Under the pieces are notes generated by a model that was not told the origin of the DNA, ran no database searches, and saw only the letters and a program-made list of their open reading frames with translations. Source: an uncultured Oligoflexia bacterium (lineage in GTDB: Bacteria > Bdellovibrionota > Bacteriovoracia > Bacteriovoracales > Bacteriovoracaceae). Taken from it: 64,000 nt of DNA. The DNA is taken from assembly GCA_913058265.1 (NCBI GenBank), contig CAJXPQ010000007.1:1-64000 (forward strand), in the 5' to 3' direction. The position numbers and the translations under genes were made by a program. This document shows, piece by piece, positions 35,583 to 44,455 of this stretch (positions are counted from its first letter, which is position 1; every line of letters begins with the position of its first letter).

Positions 35583-36182
35583 CTATATGTCTCCTGATGA
35601 CGCTGTACCTCTTTTCAACTTATTTATGAGGTAGTCACGCTGGGAATTTCCGGGTGATATACCTTTAGCTTTTTCATAAAAGTATAAGGCCTTATTAGTA
35701 TCGTTTGATAAGTAATAGATATTTGCAAGTAAATCGTACGGAACACTTACATCAGGATAGTTATCTACAAGCTTTAAAAGTATCTCTTCAGAACGTTTAT
35801 AATTTTTGTTAAAACTATACTTCTGAGCCTCTGCTATTTTACTTGAAAGCCTCTCAAGCTTCTGATTAGATATAATTTCTTTAGCGCTATTAGCTTCTTC
35901 CATTCGTGTGGTTAGCTTTACACTACTCCTAAGAGCGGGCTTAGTGATATAAACGATCTCCTGTCTATATCCTGTTTTGGAAAATATAAGTTTCACTGCG
36001 CCGTCTTTAAAGAAAACACTATCCATACCTACCGATAAAGGTGTCGCTCCTAGCTTAGTGATCTGCCCATCGCTCTCTACAACACTTACATCTACCTTCG
36101 CGGGATAGGATTGAAAGTCGAGCTTGCCGTGACCACAACTAGTGATTAAAAATAGTGCTAAAATAATGTTTAAAATATTCAT
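35583..36182 (-). CDS. PEGA/TPR lipoprotein of the motor-like operon
   Basis: 199 residues. Lipoprotein signal MNILNIILALFLITSC. Residues 25-90 look like a PEGA domain (SYPAKVDVSVVESDGQITKL, GATPLSVGMDSVFF, LIFSKTGYRQEIVYI), a small surface beta domain. Residues 105-190 are TPR-like (AQKYSFNKNYKRSEEILLKL-VDNYPDVSVPYDLLANIYYL). First gene of the operon, with motA starting 1 nt after its stop. It could be an outer-membrane or periplasmic adaptor for the stator complex. Confidence 0.8.
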   Translation of the reverse strand: MNILNIILALFLITSCGHGKLDFQSYPAKVDVSVVESDGQITKLGATPLSVGMDSVFFKDGAVKLIFSKTGYRQEIVYITKPALRSSVKLTTRMEEANSAKEIISNQKLERLSSKIAEAQKYSFNKNYKRSEEILLKLVDNYPDVSVPYDLLANIYYLSNDTNKALYFYEKAKGISPGNSQRDYLINKLKRGTASSGDI

Positions 36183-36406
36183 TTATTAAATTCCTCTTAA
36201 TACATTATAGTCTTTATTATTGAATTATGGCATAGGGCAAAATATTACTGAGATTAAATGACTGACGGCTTTTTGACACATTTTATAGTTTCACTAGGAA
36301 TTATTTTCCTCTAATACCTATATAATACAGGCTAGATAGTTTTAATTTTTTTTATATAATGAACTCATATTTAATAAACATAAGTATAACTACTAAAAGG
36401 ATCTTT

Positions 36407-36712
36407 ATGAAAAAGCTAACCCTATTAACTTCCTTATTAATTGCATCTTCATTCGCACTTGCTGAAAACAAGACTGCAACTCATGAACACAAGTCAGAAA
36501 ACTCACACAACCAACACAAATCTCATGGTCATCACAAACATCACCATGAACACCATAGTGATCATTCCCATATCCACAAAGATAAATGTGGACATAAAGC
36601 CGAAGAACATGATGATCATGTAGATTTCGAGCACGGTAAGCACCACCACCATCAAAAAGATGGGCACACTCATGACTGCGAAGGGCCACACAAAGATACA
36701 AAAAAGCCTTAA
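36407..36712 (+). CDS. Histidine-rich periplasmic metal-binding protein
   Basis: 101 residues from the ATG at 36407; AAGGA stands just upstream, and MKKLTLLTSLLIASSFALAE is a signal peptide. The mature ~80 residues hold about 26 His in HH, HHH and HHHH clusters, plus acidic residues and two Cys (KCGHK, HDCEG). Such composition is typical of zinc, nickel or cobalt buffers in the periplasm. No transporter gene is adjacent. I see no named domain. Confidence 0.75.
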   Translation: MKKLTLLTSLLIASSFALAENKTATHEHKSENSHNQHKSHGHHKHHHEHHSDHSHIHKDKCGHKAEEHDDHVDFEHGKHHHHQKDGHTHDCEGPHKDTKKP

Positions 36713-36780
36713 TATCTGGTTAGGGTTCTTACATTCTAGTACTAGACATTCTTTAAGTATTAGACTAATTTTCATATAGT

Positions 36781-37359
36781 CTAAGCGTATGATAAAAGTT
36801 TGTGGTAAATTAAGTAGCCTACCACTGCATCACTTGCTGCATAATGAATCTGAGCTGGAGTTAGAGTTTGCTGCTGCCAATTAGAGATCTTGGCATTCTT
36901 AGATAGTTTTTTCTGAAGACAGATCGCCGTTAACGCTCTTAATCCAAAGTTAAGTATTTTTTTTTGTTTCGCTATATCAGCTAAATCGATAAAACCGCTA
37001 TCATCAAAGGGACAAAGTTTCTTTAGTCCTTTAACATCATCAACAATCGCAACACCTGTTTTTATAATATTTGGATCAGCTAAGATATCAGCCAACTCCT
37101 GAATCATAGAGAACCTACTAATTCTAAAAAGATAGGCATGTGTTTCTGTAGCTAATTGAACAAGCGCTACATCATACCTCTCACCTTTCTTAAAGGCTGC
37201 TTTTGTTTCTGTATCAAAGCCAAGTACGGGTTCATTCTTTAACTGATCAATTGCTTTTAAAGCATCTTCCTTGCTTTCGATCAGTACAATTTCTCCGTCG
37301 AATTGATATCTTGGTAATTGATTGATTTCATCTTTTGTAATTGAGAGTTGAATATCCAT
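36781..37359 (-). CDS. RNase D-like 3'-5' exonuclease domain protein
   Basis: 192 residues, a single DEDD exonuclease domain. Motif I: GFDTETKAAF (Asp-Glu pair). Motif II: VAIVDDVKGLKKL (Asp). Motif III: HYAASDAVVGYLIYHKLL (Tyr and Asp, DEDDy type). These four acidic residues bind two metal ions for 3'-5' hydrolysis of RNA or DNA ends. No HRDC domain, so it is shorter than RNase D and resembles the stand-alone exonuclease proteins. Cytoplasmic. Opposite strand to its neighbours. Confidence 0.9.
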   Translation of the reverse strand: MDIQLSITKDEINQLPRYQFDGEIVLIESKEDALKAIDQLKNEPVLGFDTETKAAFKKGERYDVALVQLATETHAYLFRISRFSMIQELADILADPNIIKTGVAIVDDVKGLKKLCPFDDSGFIDLADIAKQKKILNFGLRALTAICLQKKLSKNAKISNWQQQTLTPAQIHYAASDAVVGYLIYHKLLSYA

Positions 37360-37449
37360 AGCTTATTAAAACATTTTTTTTGTTTCATTGACTATATAAA
37401 TATATGTCATATAGGAATTTACGATAATCTGGAGTACTATTTAGTTTAT

Positions 37450-38760
37450 ATGATAAATAAAATACTCGCTTTTTTCATTTCAATTCTTGCATTTAACCTT
37501 ATTACAACAAGGGCTATCACAAATAGGTGGTTTGGTTTCAAAACTTTATTCTCAAGACATATAAACGATGCACAATTCTTGGAAAAAAATATAAACTTCC
37601 GGTAATCGAAATATTCCTTCTGAAAAATATTTTTCTCTTCTGAGGTTGATTTTACAGCAATCTTCTTTTCGCTAAATCTGTAAAAAAATACTTAGAAGCT
37701 TAGAGAATAAAATTTCTCATTGGGATGTTACTCAATCTCCGATTGAACACCTTGACTGGAATAAAGATAAAGAAAAATTTTATAAGTATTATTTTAAAAA
37801 ATCTGTACCTGTTATTATAAATAACTTTTCAAAGAACTCAGACCTTATAAGTCTTACAAATCTTCAAAATGATTATGCGAATGTCATAACCCCGCTATCA
37901 GAGCTGGATACTGGAAAAAAATGGCAGGGAACGATTAAAGATCTCACAGAGAAGCCTAACAAACCCTACTATATTCATAATTCAGAACCTTACTGGAAAG
38001 AGAATTAAGAACTTATTGATTTATTAAATCTGACTGAGATAGAAGATATCCTATCAAGAAGTGTTAGGACATCTCAGCTCTTTATAGGGCTTAATCAGAA
38101 ATCTAGTACAGACTTTCAGACTTTCACTGTGAAAACAATGTGAATATATTTTCCCCATTGGAAGGTTCAAAAAAATGTTCTTTTATTGATCCTGAATATA
38201 TTTCTCACCTATCTACTCATCACCTTAAAATCTAATGGATACTTCCTCTCAATGCTACCTTATGATTTTGAGGAAAAAGGTGATGAGTATATGAATAAAC
38301 ATTACACGCTATTTAAATATTGCCCAAGAATTGAAGGAATTGTAACCGAAGGGGATGTTTTATTTAGTCCTCCAAATTGATGGCATGGATTGAAGGCCTA
38401 CGGAGACAAGAGTTTATCTGTCGTCAACAGGCTAGGAAATATTGTATTCGCTGGTATTGCATTTAATGATCGATTACGGATCGATAATAAAAACTCTAAC
38501 CACCTCAACTCTACCCTTCAGGTACTATCTTTTGGTCTCTGGCGGTACCTATACCCAGAAATTTTACATACATTAAATATTGGAAAGAAAAGAAAAAAAC
38601 TGAGACTCATACGACTTCTAATGGAATAACAAGCTTTGAGCGTGATAGTCATGAAGAAAGATTTTTTGAAGAAATCAAAACAAAAGAAGCCAATAAGTAC
38701 TGGGCCTCCCCTAAGAACACAGTTCCTGGTATTTTAAATAAGCTGGCCTCTCAGAAATAA
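37450..38760 (+). pseudogene. JmjC/cupin-like oxygenase, inactivated by several lesions
   Basis: Reading across frames gives an N-terminal hydrophobic start (MINKILAFFISILAFNLITT), the cupin_8/JmjC-type WNKDKEKFYKYYFKKSVPVI-INNFSKNS, WQGTIKDLTEKP, the iron-site block SSTDFHCENNVNIF (His-x-Glu), SFIDPEY, then VLFSPPNWWHGLKAYGDKSL (second His) and SVVNRL. Lesions: TAA at 38006-38008, an 8-bp tandem duplication CAGACTTT at 38109-38124, a one-base shift near 38230, TGA (from TGG, in WWH) at 38378-38380, and a late shift near 38595. The family is iron/2-oxoglutarate oxygenase-like. Its end overlaps the GST gene. Confidence 0.8.
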
Positions 38761-39322
38761 GCCCTAACCAAGATGAGATATTTTTATACTCACTTAAGTC
38801 ATAATTTACCGCATGACAGACCGTAACGACTGAAGAGACATTTAAGTCACCAAGAGTGAACTCTTCCCCTAATATGTATTTTTGACCTTCAAGACTATTA
38901 TCTAGAGTCGCTAACAAGCTTGGAAGTTTTCCCTTTGCCTTGTCAATTGTCGCTTGATTTCTGCGATCCTCTGGAACAAAAACTAGTTGAATAAAGATTT
39001 CGATAATCGGAGCTTGAAGTTCGGCAAGTGCCCAATAACTCCACTGATGTATCAAGCCGCGCTGTTGAGCTGAATTACCTAGTAAGTCTGGTTTATAGGC
39101 TTCTGCAAGATAGAAGTTAATTGCCATTGATTCCCAAATAAGAAAATCTCCATCTGTTAACGCTGGAACTTTTCCATTGGGGTTAATTGCTAAAAACTCT
39201 TGAGACTTATGCTCTTTCTGTCTAAAATCAATTGATTTTGCAGTGTATTCTTTTCCGATTTCTTCCAGGCACCAGAAGCATCTTCCTGAACTTGATTGTG
39301 GTGACCCATAAATCGTTAACAT
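38711..39322 (-). CDS. Glutathione S-transferase family protein
   Basis: 203 residues. Thioredoxin-like N-terminal domain (MLTIYGSPQSSSGRCFWCLE, then INPNGKVPALTDGDFLIWES) with the cis-Pro in KVPAL and the Glu-Ser glutathione gamma-glutamyl site in WESMAI. All-helical C-terminal domain (RGLIHQWSYWALAELQAP, YILGEEFTLGDLNVSSVVTV) with the N-capping box TLGDLNV. Cytoplasmic detoxification or thiol enzyme; substrate unknown. Its 3' end overlaps the JmjC pseudogene by about 50 bp. It is 9 nt downstream of the DEAD-box gene. Confidence 0.92.
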   Translation of the reverse strand: MLTIYGSPQSSSGRCFWCLEEIGKEYTAKSIDFRQKEHKSQEFLAINPNGKVPALTDGDFLIWESMAINFYLAEAYKPDLLGNSAQQRGLIHQWSYWALAELQAPIIEIFIQLVFVPEDRRNQATIDKAKGKLPSLLATLDNSLEGQKYILGEEFTLGDLNVSSVVTVCHAVNYDLSEYKNISSWLGLISERPAYLKYQELCS

Positions 39323-39331
39323 AATACCTTC

Positions 39332-41347
39332 CTAATCGATTAAAGAAATCTCAATTTGTTTAAATCTTCCATCTCCAACAGATGAACTTTTAAATTTTGT
39401 ATCTGCTTCTATATACTGATGAACCAATCTTCTTTCAGCTGGGTTTAAACTCTTCATAAGAACAGCTGAATTTTTCTCTAAGACTTCCTGCTTAATTACG
39501 TCTGCCATTTTTTGAAGCTCGACTTCACTCTTGCTATTATTCTGTCTTGGACGACGATCATTACTACGGCCATTCTCTTTACGATCAGATCTGCCTCGCG
39601 TTTTACCTGAACCATCAGCATCTGTTTTAAATGTAATTTTGGTATTACTACTCATTGAGATCTTATTACGTAAATATGTTAAAGAGATATCTTTCAGAGC
39701 ATTATGTAGCTCAAATTTATTCTTAACCAGTAACCCGGCATCTTCGCCAGAAAAGACAACAGAAACATTAGGATTCCTAAAAGTAACGTTTATGTAGATT
39801 TTTAACCCCATTTTTCTAATAACTTTTATTAAAAAAGGTAAAAGGATTTTTCTGTATATTGGTTGAACCTTAAACTTATAGTTTGTTAGTTGTGATCCAA
39901 AAAGGATAAATTTCTTTTTGCCTTTACTTACAACTTCATGCTCTAAAATTGAAAGCTCATTTATTGAAAAGTAGTTTAGTGCTGTTTTTTGGGCTTCCTC
40001 AAGTGAGTAAGCACTTGTCTCAAAGAACCTTTCATAAATTTTGACTTCTTTTGGCTTAGCGTTTACTTTACCTATTTCTTTATTTGGTTCGTTCTTTTTT
40101 GGTCTATCATTTGTTTTCTTCATGTCGTTCTTCTTTACTTCCGTTTTCTTTTTATTATTGTCATAAGGTTTTAATGTTTTACTATCAATTCTTGGTCTTT
40201 TCACAACATCAGTTGCAAAATCTCCATTTTCGATATCTGCTTTTGGGATAGGCATACCAATATATTCCATAATATCATCTAGGTTTTCACAATCATCAAA
40301 GCCACAAAGACCCATAGCAAGCCCTTCTTTACCGGCCCTTCCAGTTCTTCCCACTCTATGTACATAGTTTGCAGCTTCATTCGGCATATCGTAGTTAACA
40401 ACAAGATTAACGTCTTTTATATCAAGACCTCTGGCCGCAACATCTGTACAAACTAATATAGTAATTTTTTTATCTCTAAAGTCTTGGAGAAGCTTTGTTC
40501 TTGTATTTTGCGGCAATCTACCTGAGATTGGCTTAACTTTAAATCCCATCTGCTCGAGCCAAATTGCTACAAGAGAAGTCATATATTGTGTATTACAAAA
40601 TATTATCGCGTAAGCATCTTCGTTTTTACGTAGAAGGTTAACCAAATAAGGCATCTTCTCTTCTTCGCTTATCATTGCAATCTGTTGGTTAATATTATCA
40701 ACGACTAAGTCGTCTTCATTTAACTTAATTTCTTCAGGATTTGAGTTAAACTTATAAGCTGTACGAAAGATCTCTTGGTTATTTGTTGCTGAAACCATAA
40801 TCAATTGGCGATTAGGCTTCACACTTCTTAGGACAAACTCATTATCTTTATTAAAACCCATTTCAAATAATCTATCTGCTTCATCGAATATGACACAATT
40901 ACACATCTTACTAGGAATGATCTTTTGCTTAATCAAGTCACAGATTCTACCAGGAGTTCCGACAACGATCTTTGGGTTCTTAGATAGTAGCTCTTTTTGC
41001 TTATCAAAGCTTTCACCGCCAATGACACATACAGATTTTACACCAAGTGGTTCTCCGAATTCAGAGAAGACTTTGTGAGTTTGTTGCGCTAGCTCTCTAG
41101 TAGGACTTAAGACAATATAAATTTCATCATTATCATTTCTAAGTATTTGCTCTAGGACAGGAATTGCAAAAGATCCTGTTTTCCCACTCCCTGTTTCGGC
41201 CTGAGCAAAAATATCTTTGCCCTCAAGGATGATTGGAATTGTTAATGCCTGAATAGGAGTTGATGATTCAAATCCTTGTGAACTAAGTGTGGCCACAAGT
41301 TTCTCGCTAAGGCCTAATTGACTAAATGCAGCAGATGTTTCGATGAT
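39332..41347 (-). CDS. DEAD-box RNA helicase with charged C-terminal extension
   Basis: The frame contains all DEAD-box motifs: AQAETGSGKT (I), PTRELAQQ (Ia), VGTPGR (Ib), DEAD (II), SAT (III), ARGLD and HRVGRTGR (V-VI). The tail beyond about residue 370 is a charged region plus a small domain; it also has an RGRSDRKENGRSNDRR stretch typical of RNA binding. The first GTG (41296) would lose part of the Q motif, because the frame reads FSQLGLSEKLVATLSSQGFE upstream of it. An open stretch continues back to a stop near 41362 with no ATG, GTG or TTG; GGAG precedes two ATC codons at 41347-41342. The true start is thus most likely ATC or lost. Likely role: ribosome assembly or RNA unwinding. Confidence 0.88.
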   Translation of the reverse strand: MIETSAAFSQLGLSEKLVATLSSQGFESSTPIQALTIPIILEGKDIFAQAETGSGKTGSFAIPVLEQILRNDNDEIYIVLSPTRELAQQTHKVFSEFGEPLGVKSVCVIGGESFDKQKELLSKNPKIVVGTPGRICDLIKQKIIPSKMCNCVIFDEADRLFEMGFNKDNEFVLRSVKPNRQLIMVSATNNQEIFRTAYKFNSNPEEIKLNEDDLVVDNINQQIAMISEEEKMPYLVNLLRKNEDAYAIIFCNTQYMTSLVAIWLEQMGFKVKPISGRLPQNTRTKLLQDFRDKKITILVCTDVAARGLDIKDVNLVVNYDMPNEAANYVHRVGRTGRAGKEGLAMGLCGFDDCENLDDIMEYIGMPIPKADIENGDFATDVVKRPRIDSKTLKPYDNNKKKTEVKKNDMKKTNDRPKKNEPNKEIGKVNAKPKEVKIYERFFETSAYSLEEAQKTALNYFSINELSILEHEVVSKGKKKFILFGSQLTNYKFKVQPIYRKILLPFLIKVIRKMGLKIYINVTFRNPNVSVVFSGEDAGLLVKNKFELHNALKDISLTYLRNKISMSSNTKITFKTDADGSGKTRGRSDRKENGRSNDRRPRQNNSKSEVELQKMADVIKQEVLEKNSAVLMKSLNPAERRLVHQYIEADTKFKSSSVGDGRFKQIEISLID

Positions 41348-41470
41348 TTCTCCGTTTTTTATAAATTATACGACCTAATCTATCAGTTTCTAGATGATTA
41401 GAACAATACTTTTATGGCCCTAATCTCACTTATAAATTTAGTAATTTACCTCTAAAACCGATAACACATT

Positions 41471-42949
41471 ATGACTAAAAAACGAGATATGATTTTAAAT
41501 ATCGTCCAAGACGTTCTATTCGAGTTTGATGAAAATGGTACCTATCTCAATATATGGACATCTGACGAGAGTCTTCTCGCCAAACCTAGGTCCGAATTAC
41601 TTGGAATAACTATAAATGAGGTTTTACCGGAGGCCCAATCATCTATTTATATAAATATGATTCGCTCTGCTATAAAAAGTCAAGAGAAGCAGGACATTAA
41701 TTATACTATTGAGACTCCAAAAGGGAGTGTCCATTTTAGCGGCTCTTTAGTGCCACTCAACTCAGAGGGTAAAAAAACAGTTATTCTCTACGCCAGTGAT
41801 GTGACTGAACATGTTAACCTACAGCAAGCATATGATGACCAAAAGCATAGACTTAATAGTATTATTGAGAATACTGCTGGTGTTGTATATCAATGTCACA
41901 TCACCACCAGCGGACAAATCGAATTCCCTTATATCAGTAGTCGAATATTGGATGTCTATGGATACACTGCAGAGGAAATAATAGAGAATCCCAACATAAT
42001 GACAAAGGTAAAATATTCGGATGACCTTAAGGGTTTTACAACTTCCTTAATGAATAGTGCTGAGAAACTTACCAAACTTGATTGGATTGGCAGAATCACT
42101 CACAAAGATAAAGATCTTAGATGGGTCCATATCCAAAGTAACCCACAGAGACTATCTGACGAGAGTATTCTTTGGAACGGTGTCATTCTTGACATCACCG
42201 AGAGAAAACTAAGAGATGAAGAAGTTGAAGTAAAACAAAAGTATATAAATCACAAGCTTAAACTAGCTTCCTTAGGTGAGCTGGCCGCTGGAGTTGGCCA
42301 TGAAATCAACAATCCACTAGCAATAATACAGAATGCCCTAAGAAAAGTTTCTAAGAAAGCCACTCAAGGACCAATTAATGAAAGTGAAATTAAGCGCTTC
42401 CTTGATATGGGTACTGAAGCATCTGTCAGAATAGCAAAAATTACTGAGGGTCTGAGAGTTTTCTCTAGAGCAGACAGTAAAATGAATGAAGACTTTGATC
42501 TAAGAGATTCAATCCAGACAACTTTAGACCTTCTGACTGAACTTTATAGGCACGAAAATATAACAATTCAATTTCTTTGTGATGAAGAGCAGTTTTTTAT
42601 CAATGGAAATCATGGAAGAATAGATCAAGTCATAATGAACTTACTCGCAAATGCAAAAGATGCTCTCCAGGATAAAGATCATGGTTCTATAAAGGTCTCT
42701 TTAAAGTCGATTGAGGAAAACTGCCAAATATCGGTTTCTGATAATGGAACTGGTATTCCTGATAAAATAAAAAATAAAATCTTTGATCATTTTTTCTCGA
42801 CAAAAGAGGTTGGAAAAGGAACTGGTATAGGATTATCTCTTGTCAAGAGTATCATTCAAGAGCATCATGGATCTATAGACATGCATAGTTCAAACCTTGG
42901 AACAACGTTCAACATTACGCTTCCGCTTAATTTTAAGAGCCATAAATGA
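41471..42949 (+). CDS. PAS-domain sensor histidine kinase, soluble
   Basis: 492 residues. PAS domain 1 (residues 5-115) and PAS 2 with a PAC-like end (128-245, WIGRITHKDKDLRWVHIQSN, VILDITERK). HisKA with His277 in LAAGVGHEINNPLAIIQNAL. HATPase domain with N-box (about 384-402, GRIDQVIMNLLANAKDAL), DNGTGIP and GKGTGIGLSLVKSI. No membrane segment, so it should sense a cytoplasmic signal. Its stop overlaps the response-regulator start by 4 nt (ATGA), so the two are a cognate pair. Confidence 0.92.
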   Translation: MTKKRDMILNIVQDVLFEFDENGTYLNIWTSDESLLAKPRSELLGITINEVLPEAQSSIYINMIRSAIKSQEKQDINYTIETPKGSVHFSGSLVPLNSEGKKTVILYASDVTEHVNLQQAYDDQKHRLNSIIENTAGVVYQCHITTSGQIEFPYISSRILDVYGYTAEEIIENPNIMTKVKYSDDLKGFTTSLMNSAEKLTKLDWIGRITHKDKDLRWVHIQSNPQRLSDESILWNGVILDITERKLRDEEVEVKQKYINHKLKLASLGELAAGVGHEINNPLAIIQNALRKVSKKATQGPINESEIKRFLDMGTEASVRIAKITEGLRVFSRADSKMNEDFDLRDSIQTTLDLLTELYRHENITIQFLCDEEQFFINGNHGRIDQVIMNLLANAKDALQDKDHGSIKVSLKSIEENCQISVSDNGTGIPDKIKNKIFDHFFSTKEVGKGTGIGLSLVKSIIQEHHGSIDMHSSNLGTTFNITLPLNFKSHK

Positions 42950-43305
42950 AAAGAATACTACTTGTTGATGATGAACCAAATCTTTTAATCTTGTTTGAGA
43001 TGGAGCTTGAAGAGTACGAAGAACTTCACCTAGATACTGCCTCATCTGGAGAAGTCGCTTTAAACTTAATTAAAAAAAATCAATATGATGCAATTCTTAC
43101 AGACTTAACGATGCCATTCATGAACGGGCTTGAGCTCCTAGAGAAGATAAAAAATGAGAATATTCAAATACCCATAAAGTTTGTACTTTCAGGAAATCCA
43201 AGAGATTATTATGAGGGGCAACGATCATCGCTTGAAGTTACCAAATACGTCGAAAAACCATATGATATTGAGCTTCTAATCAAAGATCTACTTACATTTC
43301 TTTGA
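42946..43305 (+). CDS. Single-domain response regulator
   Basis: 119 residues, a receiver domain only. Acidic pocket DD (residues 8-9), phospho-acceptor Asp53 in AILTDLTMPFMNG, switch Ser in FVLSGN and Lys in YVEKPYD. No output domain, so it works by protein contact like CheY, or as an intermediate in a phosphorelay. Translationally coupled to the PAS kinase. Confidence 0.92.
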   Translation: MKRILLVDDEPNLLILFEMELEEYEELHLDTASSGEVALNLIKKNQYDAILTDLTMPFMNGLELLEKIKNENIQIPIKFVLSGNPRDYYEGQRSSLEVTKYVEKPYDIELLIKDLLTFL

Positions 43306-43860
43306 GTATTTTATTGATAACTTAACTCCTACATCACTCCATGTTTTGCCTTCATGTAATTCAAAACAGGCCTTATTAATTCCAGCTAATGATTTAGTTA
43401 ATGCGAAATCTAGAACATCAATAACACCAATTGCCTCAATAACTCCATCGACATTAGTCACCTTTAGAGGAATAACTTTCATTTGTTTATTTATCGTCAT
43501 CTCAACTTTTAAAACTTTTTTACTATACTCTAAGGTCTTACCAGTAATATTACTGCCTCCAAGCATAGGTACAAAAAAGTTTTTAACTATCTTGGCATCT
43601 CTATCTTTGTTGTTTGTGTCAGTAGTTAGAGTGTCAATATTGAATTCAATTCCCTCTAAAAAATCTTTAAGACCATTCCCTGCGTGAGCAGCTGCAACTC
43701 CAAGAGACCTAAATGAACCACCAACGGGTGCCTTTAGGGGAGTCTTAAAAGCTGTCCACTCTACCTTAAAGTCACTTGAAGCAGCTGAATAGTTACATTT
43801 TTTCGCCAAAGCTGGCGCTGATGTTAAGATTATAGTCATAAATACAAGAATTGATTTCAT
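43288..43860 (-). CDS. Secreted YceI-like protein
   Basis: 190 residues. Signal peptide MKSILVFMTIILTSAPALA. The mature domain has the YceI-type layout: SSDFKVEWTAFKTPLKAPVG (strand with 'W.a.k' and pVgGsF), GIEFNIDTLTTDTNNKDRDA, KIVKNFFVPMLGGSNITGK. YceI proteins are lipocalin-like barrels that bind polyprenyl or other lipids in the periplasm. Its 3' end overlaps the response regulator by 18 bp (convergent). Confidence 0.75.
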   Translation of the reverse strand: MKSILVFMTIILTSAPALAKKCNYSAASSDFKVEWTAFKTPLKAPVGGSFRSLGVAAAHAGNGLKDFLEGIEFNIDTLTTDTNNKDRDAKIVKNFFVPMLGGSNITGKTLEYSKKVLKVEMTINKQMKVIPLKVTNVDGVIEAIGVIDVLDFALTKSLAGINKACFELHEGKTWSDVGVKLSIKYSKKCK

Positions 43861-43971
43861 AAATATCCTTATTGGTATTGATTATTAATTATGTGAATTG
43901 TTCCAAATTTTTGGATAAAAGTCACTATAATCGACCTGTACAAGATTTAATTTATATTGATATAATTATTT

Positions 43972-44394
43972 ATGAAATTTGGTGGACTATCAGAGAAAGA
44001 AATTGTCGAAATCTCCGCACTTCTTAAGGCTGAGAATATTTCTTATGACATCACTTCAGATCAAGACATGATGAATACAAATGCGCAATCAATGAAATAT
44101 GATCTTCGCCACTTAAGTTCTCCTTCAATTTCACCCCATGTATTGACGATTATTTTTGATGATGATGCCTTTACCAAGATGAGTGCTGACACAAAGAGTA
44201 AACTCCTAGAGTTTGGAATTACTAACCAAATCCCAGATGAACTAGAGTTTCATTCAAACTCAACAGAAGTGGAACCAATTCAACAAGAAATTCTATGGGG
44301 TAATAAGAGGATAACTGGTGTTAGCTTCTTTCATCTTATTTTTTTCTCTCTTTTAACATTCGCTGTTAATTATATTTACGAAAATTATTTTTGA
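43972..44394 (+). CDS. Small protein with C-terminal membrane anchor
   Basis: 140 residues. The N-terminal part is a soluble alpha/beta-like domain (EKEIVEISALLKAENISYDI…VLTIIFDDDAFTKM) resembling small 'putative signal transducing' DUF2007-type folds, which is a weak guess. One membrane segment near the C-terminus (residues 117-136, SFFHLIFFSLLTFAVNYIY). Probably tail-anchored in the inner membrane. Function unknown. Confidence 0.6.
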   Translation: MKFGGLSEKEIVEISALLKAENISYDITSDQDMMNTNAQSMKYDLRHLSSPSISPHVLTIIFDDDAFTKMSADTKSKLLEFGITNQIPDELEFHSNSTEVEPIQQEILWGNKRITGVSFFHLIFFSLLTFAVNYIYENYF

Positions 44395-44455
44395 ATTCAA
44401 AAGATAGGTCAAAAGACTAAGCAGATAACTTCTTACTCACTTCTTCTTTTAAGTT

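Noticed and set aside
36441-36775. Overlapping ORFs on both strands at the His-rich gene
   Set aside because: They are shadows created by the repeated CAC/CAT codons; the frame with signal peptide and ribosome site is the real one.
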